DNA of 64,000 nucleotides from Collinsella aerofaciens ATCC 25986 (GCF_010509075.1 NZ_CP048433.1:682001-746000), one strand, 5' to 3'; shown: positions 1 to 8,905, counted from the stretch's first letter. Translations and numbers: made by a program. Notes: a model not told the origin generated them from the sequence alone.

Positions 1-483
1 GGTGGTGTAACCCGCCGCGTCTCGCGGCAGCGTCTGATACTTGGTGGGATAGTAGCTCGGCGAGGGCTTCTCCCCTTCCTCATACCAAGGCGCGATAGAG
101 CCCCAACCCAAGAGCAAGGCGCATGCCTCGAGCACAACCTCCTCGGATAGCTCGAGCTCGACAGCAAGGTCGGCCACGGTCACGCGACCATGACGATAGA
201 TAGCCGCGAGCACGCGATCGGCGCAGGAGACATCGGTCGGATCCATACCGCAGATGGCAGCGTAGCCACCCAGCAGCAGCGGGGTCACGCCAAACTTGGT
301 TCCAATGCGACGCGACGTGTAATGGATGTCAAAGCGGCACGGCAGGCCCAAAAAGAACTCGGTCACACGGACGCCGCAGGCACGCGCCGCCAAAAAGTGG
401 CCGCCCTCGTGCAAAAACACGAGGACGGAAAGCATCAGCAGGCCCCAAAAGACCGATGAGAGAACGCTCAGAACAGTATCCAT
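1..483 (-). CDS. rseP: M50 site-2 zinc metalloprotease, RseP-like (3' end outside window)
   Basis: These are the first 161 residues of a membrane-embedded protease; the gene runs off the left edge with no stop. The ATG is at 483-481, 25 bases after dxr. A first membrane helix (about residues 8-26) carries HEGGH at 25-29, the zinc-binding HExxH of family M50, where the Glu is catalytic. Family members cut transmembrane substrates such as anti-sigma factors. After the LGGYAAICGM stretch (about 71-80) comes an unusual segment (about 86-135) that reads like a small winged-helix domain, where classical RseP would proceed to its PDZ domain. It is the last visible gene of the pyrH-frr-uppS-cdsA-dxr series. 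Family is certain; the exact substrate is not. Confidence 0.88.
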   Translation of the reverse strand, partial: MDTVLSVLSSVFWGLLMLSVLVFLHEGGHFLAARACGVRVTEFFLGLPCRFDIHYTSRRIGTKFGVTPLLLGGYAAICGMDPTDVSCADRVLAAIYRHGRVTVADLAVELELSEEVVLEACALLLGWGSIAPWYEEGEKPSPSYYPTKYQTLPRDAAGYTT

Positions 484-508
484 AAAACGAAAAAGCAATC
501 CTTATGGG

Positions 509-1696
509 TTAGGAACGGGTTGCGGCGAGTACCTGCGCAGCCTTTTCACGCGCCCACGCATCGATGTCGCGAAGCTGCTCAAACGAATCGACCGCCTGCA
601 TATCGTGGGCATCCATGCAGGATTCCACAATGCGATCGATATCGGTAAAGCTGCAGCCATCGTGCAGGAAGGCATCGACGGCGACCTCGTTGGCGGCATT
701 GAGCACGCACGGCATGGTGCCACCCGTCTTGCCGGCACGCTCGGCCAGTGCCAGACAGCGGAAGGTATCCATGTCGGCAGCATCAAACGTGAGCTGCCCC
801 AGCTCGCGGAAATCGATACGAGGCGCCGGGGTATCCCAACGCTCGGGATACGAGAACGCGAACTGGATGGGAATACGCATGTCGGAAGCACCGAGATGCG
901 CCATCACGGAGCCGTCGGCAAACTCGACCATAGAGTGAATCTTGGACTGACGCTGCACGACCACGTTAATGAAATCGAGGTCGCAGTTAAACAGATGCAT
1001 GGCCTCAATGCGCTCCAGGCCCTTATTCATGAGGGTGGCGGAGTCGATGGTGATCTTAGCACCCATGGCCCACGTGGGATGTGCGAGGGCATCGGCACGC
1101 GTCACGCGATTGAGCTCGTCGCGCGCGCGGCCAAAGAACGGACCGCCCGAGCAGGTGAGCCAAATACAATGAGCCTCGCGCGGGTTCTCCCCCAGATAGC
1201 ACTGGTAGATGGCGGAGTGCTCAGAGTCGACTGGAATAAGCTGGCCCGGTTGCGCCAACGGCATAAGCAAGTCGCCACCGACGACGAGGGACTCCTTGTT
1301 GGCAAGGGCAAGACGCTTATTCGAGGTCAAGGCCGCATGGCTCGCCTCGAGACCGGCGGCACCCACAATAGCGACAAGCACGCAGTCGACATCGTCGCGA
1401 CGCGCGAGCTCGCAAACCGCCTGCGCGCCAACGCCGAGCTTCGTTCCCTCGGGCAACTCCTGCAGCACGGCGTCATCGCCATGAGCGACATCGGCCACGG
1501 CAACCGCCGGAACCGAGAACTCGCGGGCAGCGGCAACGAGCTCGGAGGTACTGGAGTTAACGGATAGCGCCGTCACCTGCAGGCGATCGGCATGCTGACG
1601 GCACACATCGAGCGCCTGGGTGCCGATAGAGCCCGTACAGCCCAGGATGGCAACACGGAGACGTCCATCGGAGCCATACGTCGTCTGGAATGACAT
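509..1696 (-). CDS. dxr: 1-deoxy-D-xylulose 5-phosphate reductoisomerase
   Basis: Catalyses the NADPH-dependent conversion of DXP to 2-C-methyl-D-erythritol 4-phosphate, the committed step of the MEP isoprenoid pathway. The 395 residues match the family length. The NADPH-binding loop GCTGSIG is at 19-25, the ANKES motif at about 132-136, and the metal/substrate motif VDSEH at 156-160. The ATG overlaps the stop of cdsA by one base (TAATG), so the two are translationally coupled. It sits between cdsA and rseP and two genes after uppS, so isoprenoid precursor supply and the undecaprenyl carrier are made from one transcript. Cytoplasmic. Confidence 0.97.
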   Translation of the reverse strand: MSFQTTYGSDGRLRVAILGCTGSIGTQALDVCRQHADRLQVTALSVNSSTSELVAAAREFSVPAVAVADVAHGDDAVLQELPEGTKLGVGAQAVCELARRDDVDCVLVAIVGAAGLEASHAALTSNKRLALANKESLVVGGDLLMPLAQPGQLIPVDSEHSAIYQCYLGENPREAHCIWLTCSGGPFFGRARDELNRVTRADALAHPTWAMGAKITIDSATLMNKGLERIEAMHLFNCDLDFINVVVQRQSKIHSMVEFADGSVMAHLGASDMRIPIQFAFSYPERWDTPAPRIDFRELGQLTFDAADMDTFRCLALAERAGKTGGTMPCVLNAANEVAVDAFLHDGCSFTDIDRIVESCMDAHDMQAVDSFEQLRDIDAWAREKAAQVLAATRS

Positions 1697-2595
1697 TACA
1701 GCACGCCTCCGATCATCAAAAGCAGCTGAGCGGTAATGCAGCCAAAGATAAGCGAGTCGCTACGGTCGAGCATGCCGCCATGGCCCGGGATAAGGTTGCC
1801 GGAATCCTTGACGCCCACGCCACGCTTGATGCGCGACTCGATAAGGTCGCCGATAACGCCCAAAATGGACACGACCACGCCGCACAGCAGCGCATAGGGC
1901 AGGCTGAGCTTGTAGAAGTGCGTCGCCCACAGAATGAGCCAAATCAAAACCGAGCCCAGGATGCCGCCGACAAACCCCTCCCAGCTCTTTTTGGGAGAGA
2001 TCTTGGGAACCATCTTGTGCTTGCCGATACGGCTGCCCACAATGTAGGCAAACGAATCGGAGACCCAAAGGGACGCGCAAACGCCCACTGAAAGCAGGGC
2101 GCCGGCAAAACCGGGCACGGCATCGCGCAGCAGCACGATAGCCGACAGCATAAAGCCAGTGTAGATGGGACCCATGAGCGTCACGGCCACATCAGAGATG
2201 CGGGTACGCGGCGACCAGACATACCAAATGCCCACAGCGAGCATCAGGGCAAAAAGCAGGGCATTCAGCAACATCGAATCGCCCAACGCCGACAGCGGAA
2301 AGAGTACGGCGGCAGCGATACCCATGCGCTCGTTAGCCATCTTGCCATCGAGCCTCGTCATACGGAAAAACTCATAACAGCACAGACCGCTCATGACGGA
2401 AACAAAGATGGCAGTGGGCACGATACCCAAAACCAGGCACAGGATAAAGACAACGGCGTAGACGATACCGGCGGCGGCACGGGTAATAAAGCCCGCCAGC
2501 CACGAACCGCTGCCGCTCTTCGCTGCAGGCGCTCCCGCAGTGGCAGCTTTACGCGCAGGCGTCTTGGGAGCAGATGCCTTGGGACGATCGGACAC
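1696..2595 (-). CDS. cdsA: phosphatidate cytidylyltransferase
   Basis: Makes CDP-diacylglycerol from phosphatidic acid and CTP, the branch point of phospholipid synthesis. The 299-residue protein has a basic, Ala/Pro-rich N-terminal tail of about 30 residues, then roughly seven or eight hydrophobic segments. Near the C-terminus (about residues 255-285) is the CDS signature, visible as KRGVGVKD followed by PGHGGMLDRSDS. The GTG start at 2595 lies behind GAGGAGG. It begins 2 bases after the uppS stop and overlaps dxr by one base. Confidence 0.96.
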   Translation of the reverse strand: MSDRPKASAPKTPARKAATAGAPAAKSGSGSWLAGFITRAAAGIVYAVVFILCLVLGIVPTAIFVSVMSGLCCYEFFRMTRLDGKMANERMGIAAAVLFPLSALGDSMLLNALLFALMLAVGIWYVWSPRTRISDVAVTLMGPIYTGFMLSAIVLLRDAVPGFAGALLSVGVCASLWVSDSFAYIVGSRIGKHKMVPKISPKKSWEGFVGGILGSVLIWLILWATHFYKLSLPYALLCGVVVSILGVIGDLIESRIKRGVGVKDSGNLIPGHGGMLDRSDSLIFGCITAQLLLMIGGVL

Positions 2596-2597
2596 GA

Positions 2598-3392
2598 TTA
2601 AGCCTCCTCGGTCTTGCTCAGTCCACCAAACCTACGGTCACGGCCCTGATAGGCCAAAATGGCGTCGACAAGGCCCCAACGATCAAAGTCGGGCCAATAG
2701 GTATCGGTGACGTAGAACTCTGAATAAGCCACCTGCCACAGCAGATAGTTCGAAAGGCGCAGCTCACCAGAGGTGCGAATCACAAGCTCAGGATCGGGAA
2801 GACCGGCGGTATAGAGGTGGGAAGCCACCATGTCGTCATCAATTGCGCCAGGATCGATCTTACCGGCGGCAGCGTCGAGTGCGATTTGACGGACAGCGCG
2901 GGTAATCTCGGCACGCGCGCCGTAGTTGACGGCAAGCGCCAGCGTCATGCCGGTGTGATCGGCGCACTCGGCAAGACCGCGTTCAAAAACGTCACGGGTT
3001 TTCTTGGGCAGCGCGGAAATGTCACCCAAAAAGACAACGCGCACGTTTTCGCGCTTCAGAAGCGGCAGCTCGTCGATGAACGTCTTGGCAAACAGGTGCA
3101 TCAAGACGTTGACCTCATGCTGCGGGCGGTTCCAGTTTTCGGTAGAAAACGCATAGGCCGAAAGCACGTCGACGCCCAGACGCACGCAGGCGGTAATAAT
3201 CTCACGAAGGGAGACGATACCCGCCTTGTGGCCCTCGGTGCGTGCAAGACCGCGCGATGTGGCCCAACGACCGTTGCCGTCCATGATGCACGAGATATGG
3301 TGCGGAATGTTATTGAGGTCAAGGTCGGAAAAACCGACGCCCGCGGGGGCGTCGGCAAAGTACTCGACCAGTTTATGCTCGTCGTATTGCAC
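2598..3392 (-). CDS. uppS: isoprenyl transferase (undecaprenyl diphosphate synthase)
   Basis: Condenses isopentenyl diphosphate onto an allylic primer to make the long-chain cis-polyprenyl diphosphate that carries peptidoglycan and wall polysaccharide precursors. The 264 residues include the catalytic motif MDGNGRW (37-43, catalytic Asp38), FSTENW in the middle, and the C-terminal substrate/Mg motif RTSGELRLSN. The GTG at 3392 lies behind GGAG in the end of frr; the GTG is one base past the frr stop. Product chain length cannot be read from sequence; undecaprenyl is assumed from the operon with cdsA and dxr. Confidence 0.96.
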   Translation of the reverse strand: MQYDEHKLVEYFADAPAGVGFSDLDLNNIPHHISCIMDGNGRWATSRGLARTEGHKAGIVSLREIITACVRLGVDVLSAYAFSTENWNRPQHEVNVLMHLFAKTFIDELPLLKRENVRVVFLGDISALPKKTRDVFERGLAECADHTGMTLALAVNYGARAEITRAVRQIALDAAAGKIDPGAIDDDMVASHLYTAGLPDPELVIRTSGELRLSNYLLWQVAYSEFYVTDTYWPDFDRWGLVDAILAYQGRDRRFGGLSKTEEA

Positions 3393-3393
3393 C

Positions 3394-3930
3394 TTAGATC
3401 TCCATGACCTCGGCTTCTTTTTCCTTCAGAAGCTCCTCGACCTTGGCGACATACTCATCAGTGTGCTTCTGGACCTTAGCCTGCTCGCGACGGACATCGT
3501 CCTCGGTGAGCTCCTCATCGCGCTCGAGCTTGTTGTTGAAGTCGCGACGGATGTTACGGATAGACACCTTGGCCTGCTCGGCGTACTCGCGGCACTCCTT
3601 GACGAGCTCGCGACGGCGCTCCTCGGTGGGAGCCGGGAACGGCAGACGAACGACGGTGCCATCGGAGTTGGGGGTAATACCCAAATCGGAAGCGCCGATG
3701 GCCTTGACGATGGCGTTGATAAGCGCCTTGTCCCACGGCTCGATGAGCAGCATGTGGGCCTCCGGGGTCTTGACGGCGGCAACCTGCGTGACCGGCGTGG
3801 GAACACCGTAATAATCGACGGTGATGTCGGACAGAATGTTGGCATTGGCGCGGCCGGTACGGACCTTGGAGAAGTTATGCTTGAGGGACTCGAGCGACTT
3901 GTCCATGTGGGCGGTGATGTTCTCTGCCAT
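3394..3930 (-). CDS. frr: ribosome recycling factor
   Basis: Splits post-termination ribosomes together with EF-G. The 178-residue product shows the conserved KVRTGRAN segment near the N-terminus and the long basic and acidic helices of domain I at the C-terminus. It is slightly shorter than the usual 185 because the first few residues before the first helix are missing. The ATG at 3930 has AGGAGG upstream inside the end of pyrH, 2 bases after the pyrH stop. The pyrH-frr pair is conserved across bacteria. Confidence 0.97.
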   Translation of the reverse strand: MAENITAHMDKSLESLKHNFSKVRTGRANANILSDITVDYYGVPTPVTQVAAVKTPEAHMLLIEPWDKALINAIVKAIGASDLGITPNSDGTVVRLPFPAPTEERRRELVKECREYAEQAKVSIRNIRRDFNNKLERDEELTEDDVRREQAKVQKHTDEYVAKVEELLKEKEAEVMEI

Positions 3931-3932
3931 GC

Positions 3933-4655
3933 TTAATCCTCCTGATAGACGAGCGTGCCGACGGGCTCACCCGCGAGCGCGCGCTTGACGGTGTCCTCGC
4001 CATCGATGTTGAGGACCAAAATCGGCATACGGTTGTCCTGGCACAGTGCCGTAGCCGTGGAATCCATAACCTGCAGACCGCGGACGAGCACCTCATGGTA
4101 GGTGATCTTGTCAAAGCGGACGGCATCGGCGCACTTGACGGGATCCTTGTCATAGATGCCGTCGACCTTGGTGGCCTTGATCAGAATCTCGGCGCCGATC
4201 TCGCACGCACGAAGAGCCGCGGCGGTGTCGGTCGTAAAGTACGGATTGCCCGAACCGGCAGCAAAAATAACGACGTTGCCCTTGGAAAGGTGGTTGATGG
4301 CGCGACGGCGAATATAGGGCTCGCAGATCTCGTTCATCTGGATAGCGCTCATCACGCGGCAGGGAACATCGTTATGTTCGAAGGCATCCTGCAGGGCGAG
4401 CGCGTTCATAACGGTTGCCAGCATGCCCATGTAGTCGGCCTGAGCACGCTCCATGCCACCGGCAGCGCCGGCCATGCCGCGGAAAATATTGCCGCCGCCG
4501 ACAACGACGCCGACCTCATGGCCAACGGCGAGTAGCTCCTTGACCTGCTTGGCAAGATGGTCGGTAACCTTGGGGTCGATGCCATATTGGCCGTCGCCCA
4601 TCAGTGCTTCGCCGGAAAGCTTAAGAAGCACGCGTTTATATCGGATGTCGGACAA
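3933..4655 (-). CDS. pyrH: UMP kinase
   Basis: Phosphorylates UMP to UDP in pyrimidine nucleotide synthesis; bacterial PyrH is a hexamer of the amino-acid-kinase fold, usually activated by GTP and inhibited by UTP. The 240-residue length is typical. It begins with the [12 protein letters not shown] nucleotide-binding strand and has the GGGNIFRG glycine-rich loop at about 52-59. The start is a TTG at 4655 preceded by AAAGGAGG. It follows the tsf terminator, so it probably starts its own transcript leading into frr and the lipid genes. Confidence 0.97.
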   Translation of the reverse strand: MSDIRYKRVLLKLSGEALMGDGQYGIDPKVTDHLAKQVKELLAVGHEVGVVVGGGNIFRGMAGAAGGMERAQADYMGMLATVMNALALQDAFEHNDVPCRVMSAIQMNEICEPYIRRRAINHLSKGNVVIFAAGSGNPYFTTDTAAALRACEIGAEILIKATKVDGIYDKDPVKCADAVRFDKITYHEVLVRGLQVMDSTATALCQDNRMPILVLNIDGEDTVKRALAGEPVGTLVYQED

Positions 4656-4713
4656 AGCGATCCTCCTTTAGATTGAACTCTCAACATTCTATCAAAGGCT
4701 CTAAGAAGAGCCA

Positions 4714-4751
4714 TGAAAAAGCAGGCTGTGAGTAAAACCCACAGCCTGCTC
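4714..4751 (-). terminator. Rho-independent terminator after tsf
   Basis: On the minus strand an 11-bp stem (AGCAGGCTGTG pairing with 4720-4730) is followed by TTTTT. It lies just after the tsf stop and before pyrH. A second small hairpin of the GGCTCT...AGAGCC type follows at 4697-4712. Confidence 0.9.
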
Positions 4752-4773
4752 ATTACCAGCTACAAGAGCTTAT

Positions 4774-5643
4774 TTACTCGCCACGGACCAGACGGTCAAA
4801 GGCAACGACGGTAATGGTGTCGCCGAGCTCCTTGGAGACCTGCTCAGCGTACTTCTTGATGGTGAGGGAGCTGTCCTTGATGAACTCCTGCTCGGTGAGC
4901 ACGGACTGCTTGTAGAACTTCTCCAGACGGCCGACAGCCATCTTCTCCTGGATAGCCTCGGGCTTACCGGACTCGGCAGCCTGAGCCATGTAGATCTGCT
5001 TCTCGTGCTCGACGGTCTCGGCCGGAACCTGATCGCGGGTAGCGCAGATCGGGGCGACGGCGGCAACCTGAAGGGCAACGTCGTGAGCGAAGGTCTTGAA
5101 GGATTCAGCCTGAGCGGTCTCAGCCTTCTCGAAGACGAACTCGACGAGGACGCCGATCTTACCACCCATGTGGATGTAAGAAGCGAGCGCGCCGTTCTCA
5201 GCCTTGCGGGCAGCGAAGCGGGAGATCTTCATGTTCTCGCCCATGATGTGAATCATCTCGGTGAGCTCGGAGGAAACGGTCTCCTCGCCCATCGGCTTCT
5301 CGAGCAGAGCGTCGACGTCAGCAGGCTCGGTGGTAGCGACAACCTCAGCGACCTTGGAAGCAAAGCCGGTGAACTTGGCGTTAGAGCCAACGAAGTCGGT
5401 CTCGCAGGAGAGCTCGAGCAGAGCGCCGGTCTTGCCATCCTCGGAGACGAACGCGGCGACAGCGCCCTCGTTGGTCTCACGGCCAGCCTTCTTGGCAGCC
5501 TTGGCAAGGCCGTTCTTACGCAGGACGTCGACAGCGGCGTCCATGTCGCCGTCAGCCTCGACGAGAGCCTTCTTGCACTCCATCATCGGGGAGTCGGTCA
5601 TCTCGCGGAGCTGCTTGACCATAGCGGCGGTAATCTGGGCCAT
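4774..5643 (-). CDS. tsf: elongation factor Ts
   Basis: Nucleotide exchange factor that regenerates EF-Tu-GTP. The 289-residue protein starts MAQITAAMVKQLREMT and carries the EF-Ts N-terminal UBA-like motif (DSPMMECKKAL) and two dimerisation repeats. An in-frame ATG five codons upstream exists, but the ATG at 5643 has AAAGGA at the right distance and gives the canonical N-terminus. It follows rpsB by 45 bases, the standard rpsB-tsf operon, and is closed by a strong terminator. Confidence 0.97.
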   Translation of the reverse strand: MAQITAAMVKQLREMTDSPMMECKKALVEADGDMDAAVDVLRKNGLAKAAKKAGRETNEGAVAAFVSEDGKTGALLELSCETDFVGSNAKFTGFASKVAEVVATTEPADVDALLEKPMGEETVSSELTEMIHIMGENMKISRFAARKAENGALASYIHMGGKIGVLVEFVFEKAETAQAESFKTFAHDVALQVAAVAPICATRDQVPAETVEHEKQIYMAQAAESGKPEAIQEKMAVGRLEKFYKQSVLTEQEFIKDSSLTIKKYAEQVSKELGDTITVVAFDRLVRGE

Positions 5644-5688
5644 TGTGGTTCCTTTCAAAGAGATGAAAAAGAATTAACTAAGACTGAT

Positions 5689-6417
5689 TTACTCGGCCTT
5701 GGGCTCAGCGGCCATCTCGGCCTCGGAGACCTGCTCCTTGCCGGAGCCAGCGAGGCAGGCGTCAGCCATGAGCTCGCACATAAGGGTGACAGCGGAGATA
5801 GCGTCATCGTTGCAGGGGATGCCGTACTCGACCTCATCGGGATCGGAGTTGGTGTCGATCAGGGCGACGACGGGGATGTTCAGGCGCTGGGCCTCCTTAA
5901 TGGCGTTCTCCTCGCGCTTGGTGTCGATGACGAAGAGAGCCTGAGGCAGACCCTTCATGTCGCGGGCGCCACCGAGGTTGGTCTGGAGCTTGGTGAGCTC
6001 CTTGCCGAGCACAGCCTGCTCCTTCTTGGGCAGAACAGCCATGCGGCCGTCCTCGACCATGGCCTCGAGCTCCTCCATGCGGTTGATGCGGGAGCGGATG
6101 GTGACGAAGTTGGTCAGCATACCGCCGAGCCAACGCTGGTTGATGTAAGGCATGTTGGCGCGCTCAGCAGCGTTCTTGACGGCCTCCTGAGCCTGCTTCT
6201 TGGTGCCGACGAACAGCACGTTGCCACCCTTGGCGACGTTCTTGACGAAGGTGTAGGCCTGGTCAGCGTCGAGGATGGTCTGCTTGAGGTCGAGGATGTA
6301 GATGCCGTTGCGCTCACCGAAGATGAACGGCTTCATCTTGGGGTTCCAGCGACGGGTCTGGTGACCGAAGTGGCAGCCGGCCTCGAGCAGGGTGCGGATA
6401 TTAATCTTGGTAGCCAT
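5689..6417 (-). CDS. rpsB: 30S ribosomal protein S2
   Basis: Component of the small subunit needed for S1 docking. The 242-residue product begins with the family motif [19 protein letters not shown] and has an acidic C-terminal tail. The ATG at 6417 is preceded by a perfect AGGAGG. A promoter lies about 140 bases upstream, leaving a long structured leader. This fits the known habit of S2 of repressing its own rpsB-tsf mRNA; that control is inferred here. Confidence 0.98.
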   Translation of the reverse strand: MATKINIRTLLEAGCHFGHQTRRWNPKMKPFIFGERNGIYILDLKQTILDADQAYTFVKNVAKGGNVLFVGTKKQAQEAVKNAAERANMPYINQRWLGGMLTNFVTIRSRINRMEELEAMVEDGRMAVLPKKEQAVLGKELTKLQTNLGGARDMKGLPQALFVIDTKREENAIKEAQRLNIPVVALIDTNSDPDEVEYGIPCNDDAISAVTLMCELMADACLAGSGKEQVSEAEMAAEPKAE

Positions 6418-6552
6418 GTTAAACCTCCTGTGGTTTGCCTCCGCGCGGGGTCATCCTCCAAAACCAACCCGGACATGTGCTACCAAAGCCCGGGCACCAC
6501 GGTATGAAGTAGCCGCGCGTGCGTGATAAAAACATGTTGCCGTGAAGCAACC
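6418..6552 (-). promoter_or_regulatory. long 5' leader of rpsB
   Basis: About 135 bases between the predicted transcription start and rpsB contain no gene. On the minus strand they can fold into a GTTGC/GCAAC hairpin and a second one around CCCGGGC and GTCCGGG. This is the place expected for S2 autoregulation. No specific match to a described leader motif could be verified. Confidence 0.4.
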
Positions 6553-6558
6553 CGATGA

Positions 6559-6587
6559 ATGATAGCAGGAATGCCTCTTCCTGCCAA
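6559..6587 (-). promoter_or_regulatory. sigma-70-type promoter of rpsB-tsf
   Basis: On the minus strand: -35 TTGGCA (6582-6587), a 17-base spacer, and -10 TATCAT (6559-6564). Spacing is ideal and it points at rpsB. Confidence 0.65.
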
Positions 6588-6636
6588 CCCGCAATCAAAA
6601 CCACACACCTGAGTGCGGCGCGGGACGTCCCAGCCA

Positions 6637-7479
6637 CTATTCGCCGCGGGGATGGGCTTGAGCCACAGCCCGCTTAAGCCGATCGGGTGTGAGATGCGTG
6701 TAGATCTGCGTCGTGGACAGGCTCGCATGACCTAGCAGCTCTTGAACCGAGCGCAGGTCCGCACCGCCCTCGAGCAAATCGGTCGCAAAGGTATGGCGCA
6801 TCGCATGCGGGGCAATGTCGGCCGGAATGCCGGCGAGCGTCGCCAGCGTATGGAACCGCCGCCTGAGCATGGCGGCACTCATGCGATTGCCGCGCGCCGA
6901 TATAAGCAGCGGATGCGGCCCGGTAGCGGGGTCACGGCGCTTTGCCTGAGCGAGCAACTCCGGCCTCCCCTCCTCAATATAGAGACGCGTCGCCTCGAGT
7001 GCGCGACGATACAGAGGGACGATACGCTCCTTGCTCCCCTTGCCCCAAAGTCGCAGCGTTCGCTCGGACCAACCAATAGACTCCACGTTGAGCGCCGCGA
7101 GCTCCGAGATTCGCGCGCCGGAGGCATAGAGCAACTCAAGCATCGCCGCATCGCGCAGTCCCGCGGGCGTCGAGGTATCAGGCGTCTTGAGCAGCGCCTC
7201 AACCTGCTGGGTCGTAAGGACGCCCGGCAGGTCACGTGGCAGCTTGGGCGATGCGATCGCCGAGACCGCATCGCCCTCGACAATCCCCTCGGCAGCCATC
7301 CAGCGATAGAGAGATCGAATAGCCGACAGGTGCGCCGCAAGCGTTCGGGGAGCCACCTGCTCACGCGAAAGCTCGGCAAGATAGCGACGAATGGTGCGCA
7401 CGTCGGCAGCGAAAGCATCAATATTCTCGCGCTCGCACCAGACAGCAAAGCGCTCTAGCCTCGAGCCATAGGCCGTCAC
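6637..7479 (-). CDS. tyrosine recombinase, XerC/XerD-like (start uncertain)
   Basis: Site-specific recombinase probably used to resolve chromosome dimers. From the GTG at 7479 there are 280 residues with the catalytic set in place: Arg123, Lys147, His225, Arg228, His251 and nucleophile Tyr260. That start cuts into the first helix of the SAM-like core-binding domain. The frame stays open 26 more codons to an ATA at 7557-7555. This lies 9 bases after a GGAGG and overlaps the trmFO stop as ATAG. The upstream codons read as good XerC sequence (FDLYDTVDSFIAYIARVEGLS), but no ATG, GTG or TTG exists there. Either a rare ATA start, or a CTG at 7545, is used. It follows trmFO, an arrangement also seen in Firmicutes; nothing nearby suggests a prophage integrase. 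Confidence 0.88.
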   Translation of the reverse strand: MTAYGSRLERFAVWCERENIDAFAADVRTIRRYLAELSREQVAPRTLAAHLSAIRSLYRWMAAEGIVEGDAVSAIASPKLPRDLPGVLTTQQVEALLKTPDTSTPAGLRDAAMLELLYASGARISELAALNVESIGWSERTLRLWGKGSKERIVPLYRRALEATRLYIEEGRPELLAQAKRRDPATGPHPLLISARGNRMSAAMLRRRFHTLATLAGIPADIAPHAMRHTFATDLLEGGADLRSVQELLGHASLSTTQIYTHLTPDRLKRAVAQAHPRGE

Positions 7480-7553
7480 CGTGTTGGGAGAAAGTCCCTC
7501 AACACGTGCGATATAGGCGATAAACGAGTCGACGGTGTCGTACAGGTCAAAGG

Positions 7554-8891
7554 CTATGACCGGTCGCCTCCAAACAAGTCGGAGCGCGTGGCCAAGTAGG
7601 CATCAAGGGCCTCGAGGGCGCGATCCGCATAAGCCTGATAGCGGTCGCGTTTGCTGCGGCGCTTACCATCCTCGAGTGGCGGCACCAGGCCAAAGTTGAC
7701 ATGCATAGGCTGATAGCCCACGGTGGCAGGATCGGTCGCATAGCCCACGAGCGCACCCAGGGCGCCCACACGCGGCAACTCGACGCCCGCGGCACCGATA
7801 GCCTCGGCATAGGTGTTGAGCGCCGCGAGCAGACCTGTCGCCACGGCTTCCATGTACCCCTCGGTGCCGGTGATCTGACCGGCCAGGCGCACGCCGGTAC
7901 CGGGCACGGCAAAGGTGCTATCGAGCACGTGAGGGGCGTCGACAAAGGTATTGCGGTGCATGACACCGTAGCGGAAGAACTCAGCGTTCTCCAGGCCCGG
8001 CACCATATGGAAGACGCGCTTCTGCTCGCCAAAGGTCAAGTTGGTCTGGAAGCCCACCAGGTTATAGGCGGTCTTCTCCTTGTTCTCGGCACGCAGCTGA
8101 ATCGCCGCCCAGGGGCGACGTCCGGTACGCGGGTCGGTGAGGCCGACGGGCTTCATGGCGCCAAAGCGAATGGCGTCCTTGCCGGTGCGCGCAACTTCCT
8201 CGGCAGGCTGGCAGGCCTGGAACAGATCGCCGCCCTCAAAGTCTTTGAGCACCACGCGGTCGGCCGTGGTAAGCGCCTCGATAAAGGCCTCGTACTCCTC
8301 CTTGTTGAGCGGAGCGTTGAGATAGTCGCCGCTCCCCTGCTCCTCGTAGCGCGACTGCGAGAACAGCACGTCCATATCGAGCGTGGAGGCATCGACGATC
8401 GGCGCCGCCGCATCAAAGAATGCCAGGGCATCGCCACCGACGAGCTTCATAACCTCTTCGCTCAGCGCCGGTGAACACAGCGGGCCCGCGGCAATGACCA
8501 CGTGACCCTCGGGAATCTGTGTGACCTCACCGTGCACGACCTCGATATTGGGACGAGCGGCAACCTCGGCCTCGACAAGCTCGGAAAACTTGACGCGGTC
8601 GACCGCCAAGGCGCCACCGGCGGGAACAGCCGCGCGATGGGCGCAATCGAGCAGGACTGAACCCATGCGCTCAAGCTCGGCCTTCAGCAAACCAGCCGCG
8701 GAATCCGGACGGGTCGACTTAAACGAATTCGAGCAGACGAGCTCTGCCAGGTGATCGGTATGGTGAGCCGGGGAGCTCACCTGGGGGCGCATCTCGCACA
8801 GCTTTACGGCAAAACCGCGATCTGCCAGCTGGATCGCGCACTCCGAACCCGCCAGACCGCCACCGATAACTGTCACCTGATCGAACTGCAT
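7554..8891 (-). CDS. trmFO: folate-dependent tRNA (uracil-54) C5-methyltransferase
   Basis: Flavoenzyme that makes ribothymidine-54 in tRNA using methylenetetrahydrofolate and NAD(P)H. The 445-residue product has the N-terminal FAD dinucleotide motif VIGGGLAGSE at about 8-17 and a GidA-like fold. The ATG at 8891 is preferred over the upstream in-frame TTG at 8897 because it sits at proper distance from AAAGGTG. Its stop overlaps the apparent beginning of the recombinase gene. It follows dprA by 14 bases, so the comM-dprA genes and trmFO may be one transcript. Confidence 0.95.
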   Translation of the reverse strand: MQFDQVTVIGGGLAGSECAIQLADRGFAVKLCEMRPQVSSPAHHTDHLAELVCSNSFKSTRPDSAAGLLKAELERMGSVLLDCAHRAAVPAGGALAVDRVKFSELVEAEVAARPNIEVVHGEVTQIPEGHVVIAAGPLCSPALSEEVMKLVGGDALAFFDAAAPIVDASTLDMDVLFSQSRYEEQGSGDYLNAPLNKEEYEAFIEALTTADRVVLKDFEGGDLFQACQPAEEVARTGKDAIRFGAMKPVGLTDPRTGRRPWAAIQLRAENKEKTAYNLVGFQTNLTFGEQKRVFHMVPGLENAEFFRYGVMHRNTFVDAPHVLDSTFAVPGTGVRLAGQITGTEGYMEAVATGLLAALNTYAEAIGAAGVELPRVGALGALVGYATDPATVGYQPMHVNFGLVPPLEDGKRRSKRDRYQAYADRALEALDAYLATRSDLFGGDRS

Positions 8892-8905
8892 CTGCAAACA
8901 CCTTT

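Noticed and set aside
5005-6507. A rightward open frame of 500 codons across tsf and rpsB
   Set aside because: Runs opposite two ribosomal-translation genes and ends in the rpsB leader; translation is Leu/Gly/Glu/Asp low complexity.
6637-7557. Reading the tyrosine recombinase as a phage or island integrase
   Set aside because: It sits between trmFO and rpsB with no attachment-site repeats, tRNA or phage genes nearby; its length and catalytic spacing fit XerC/XerD.
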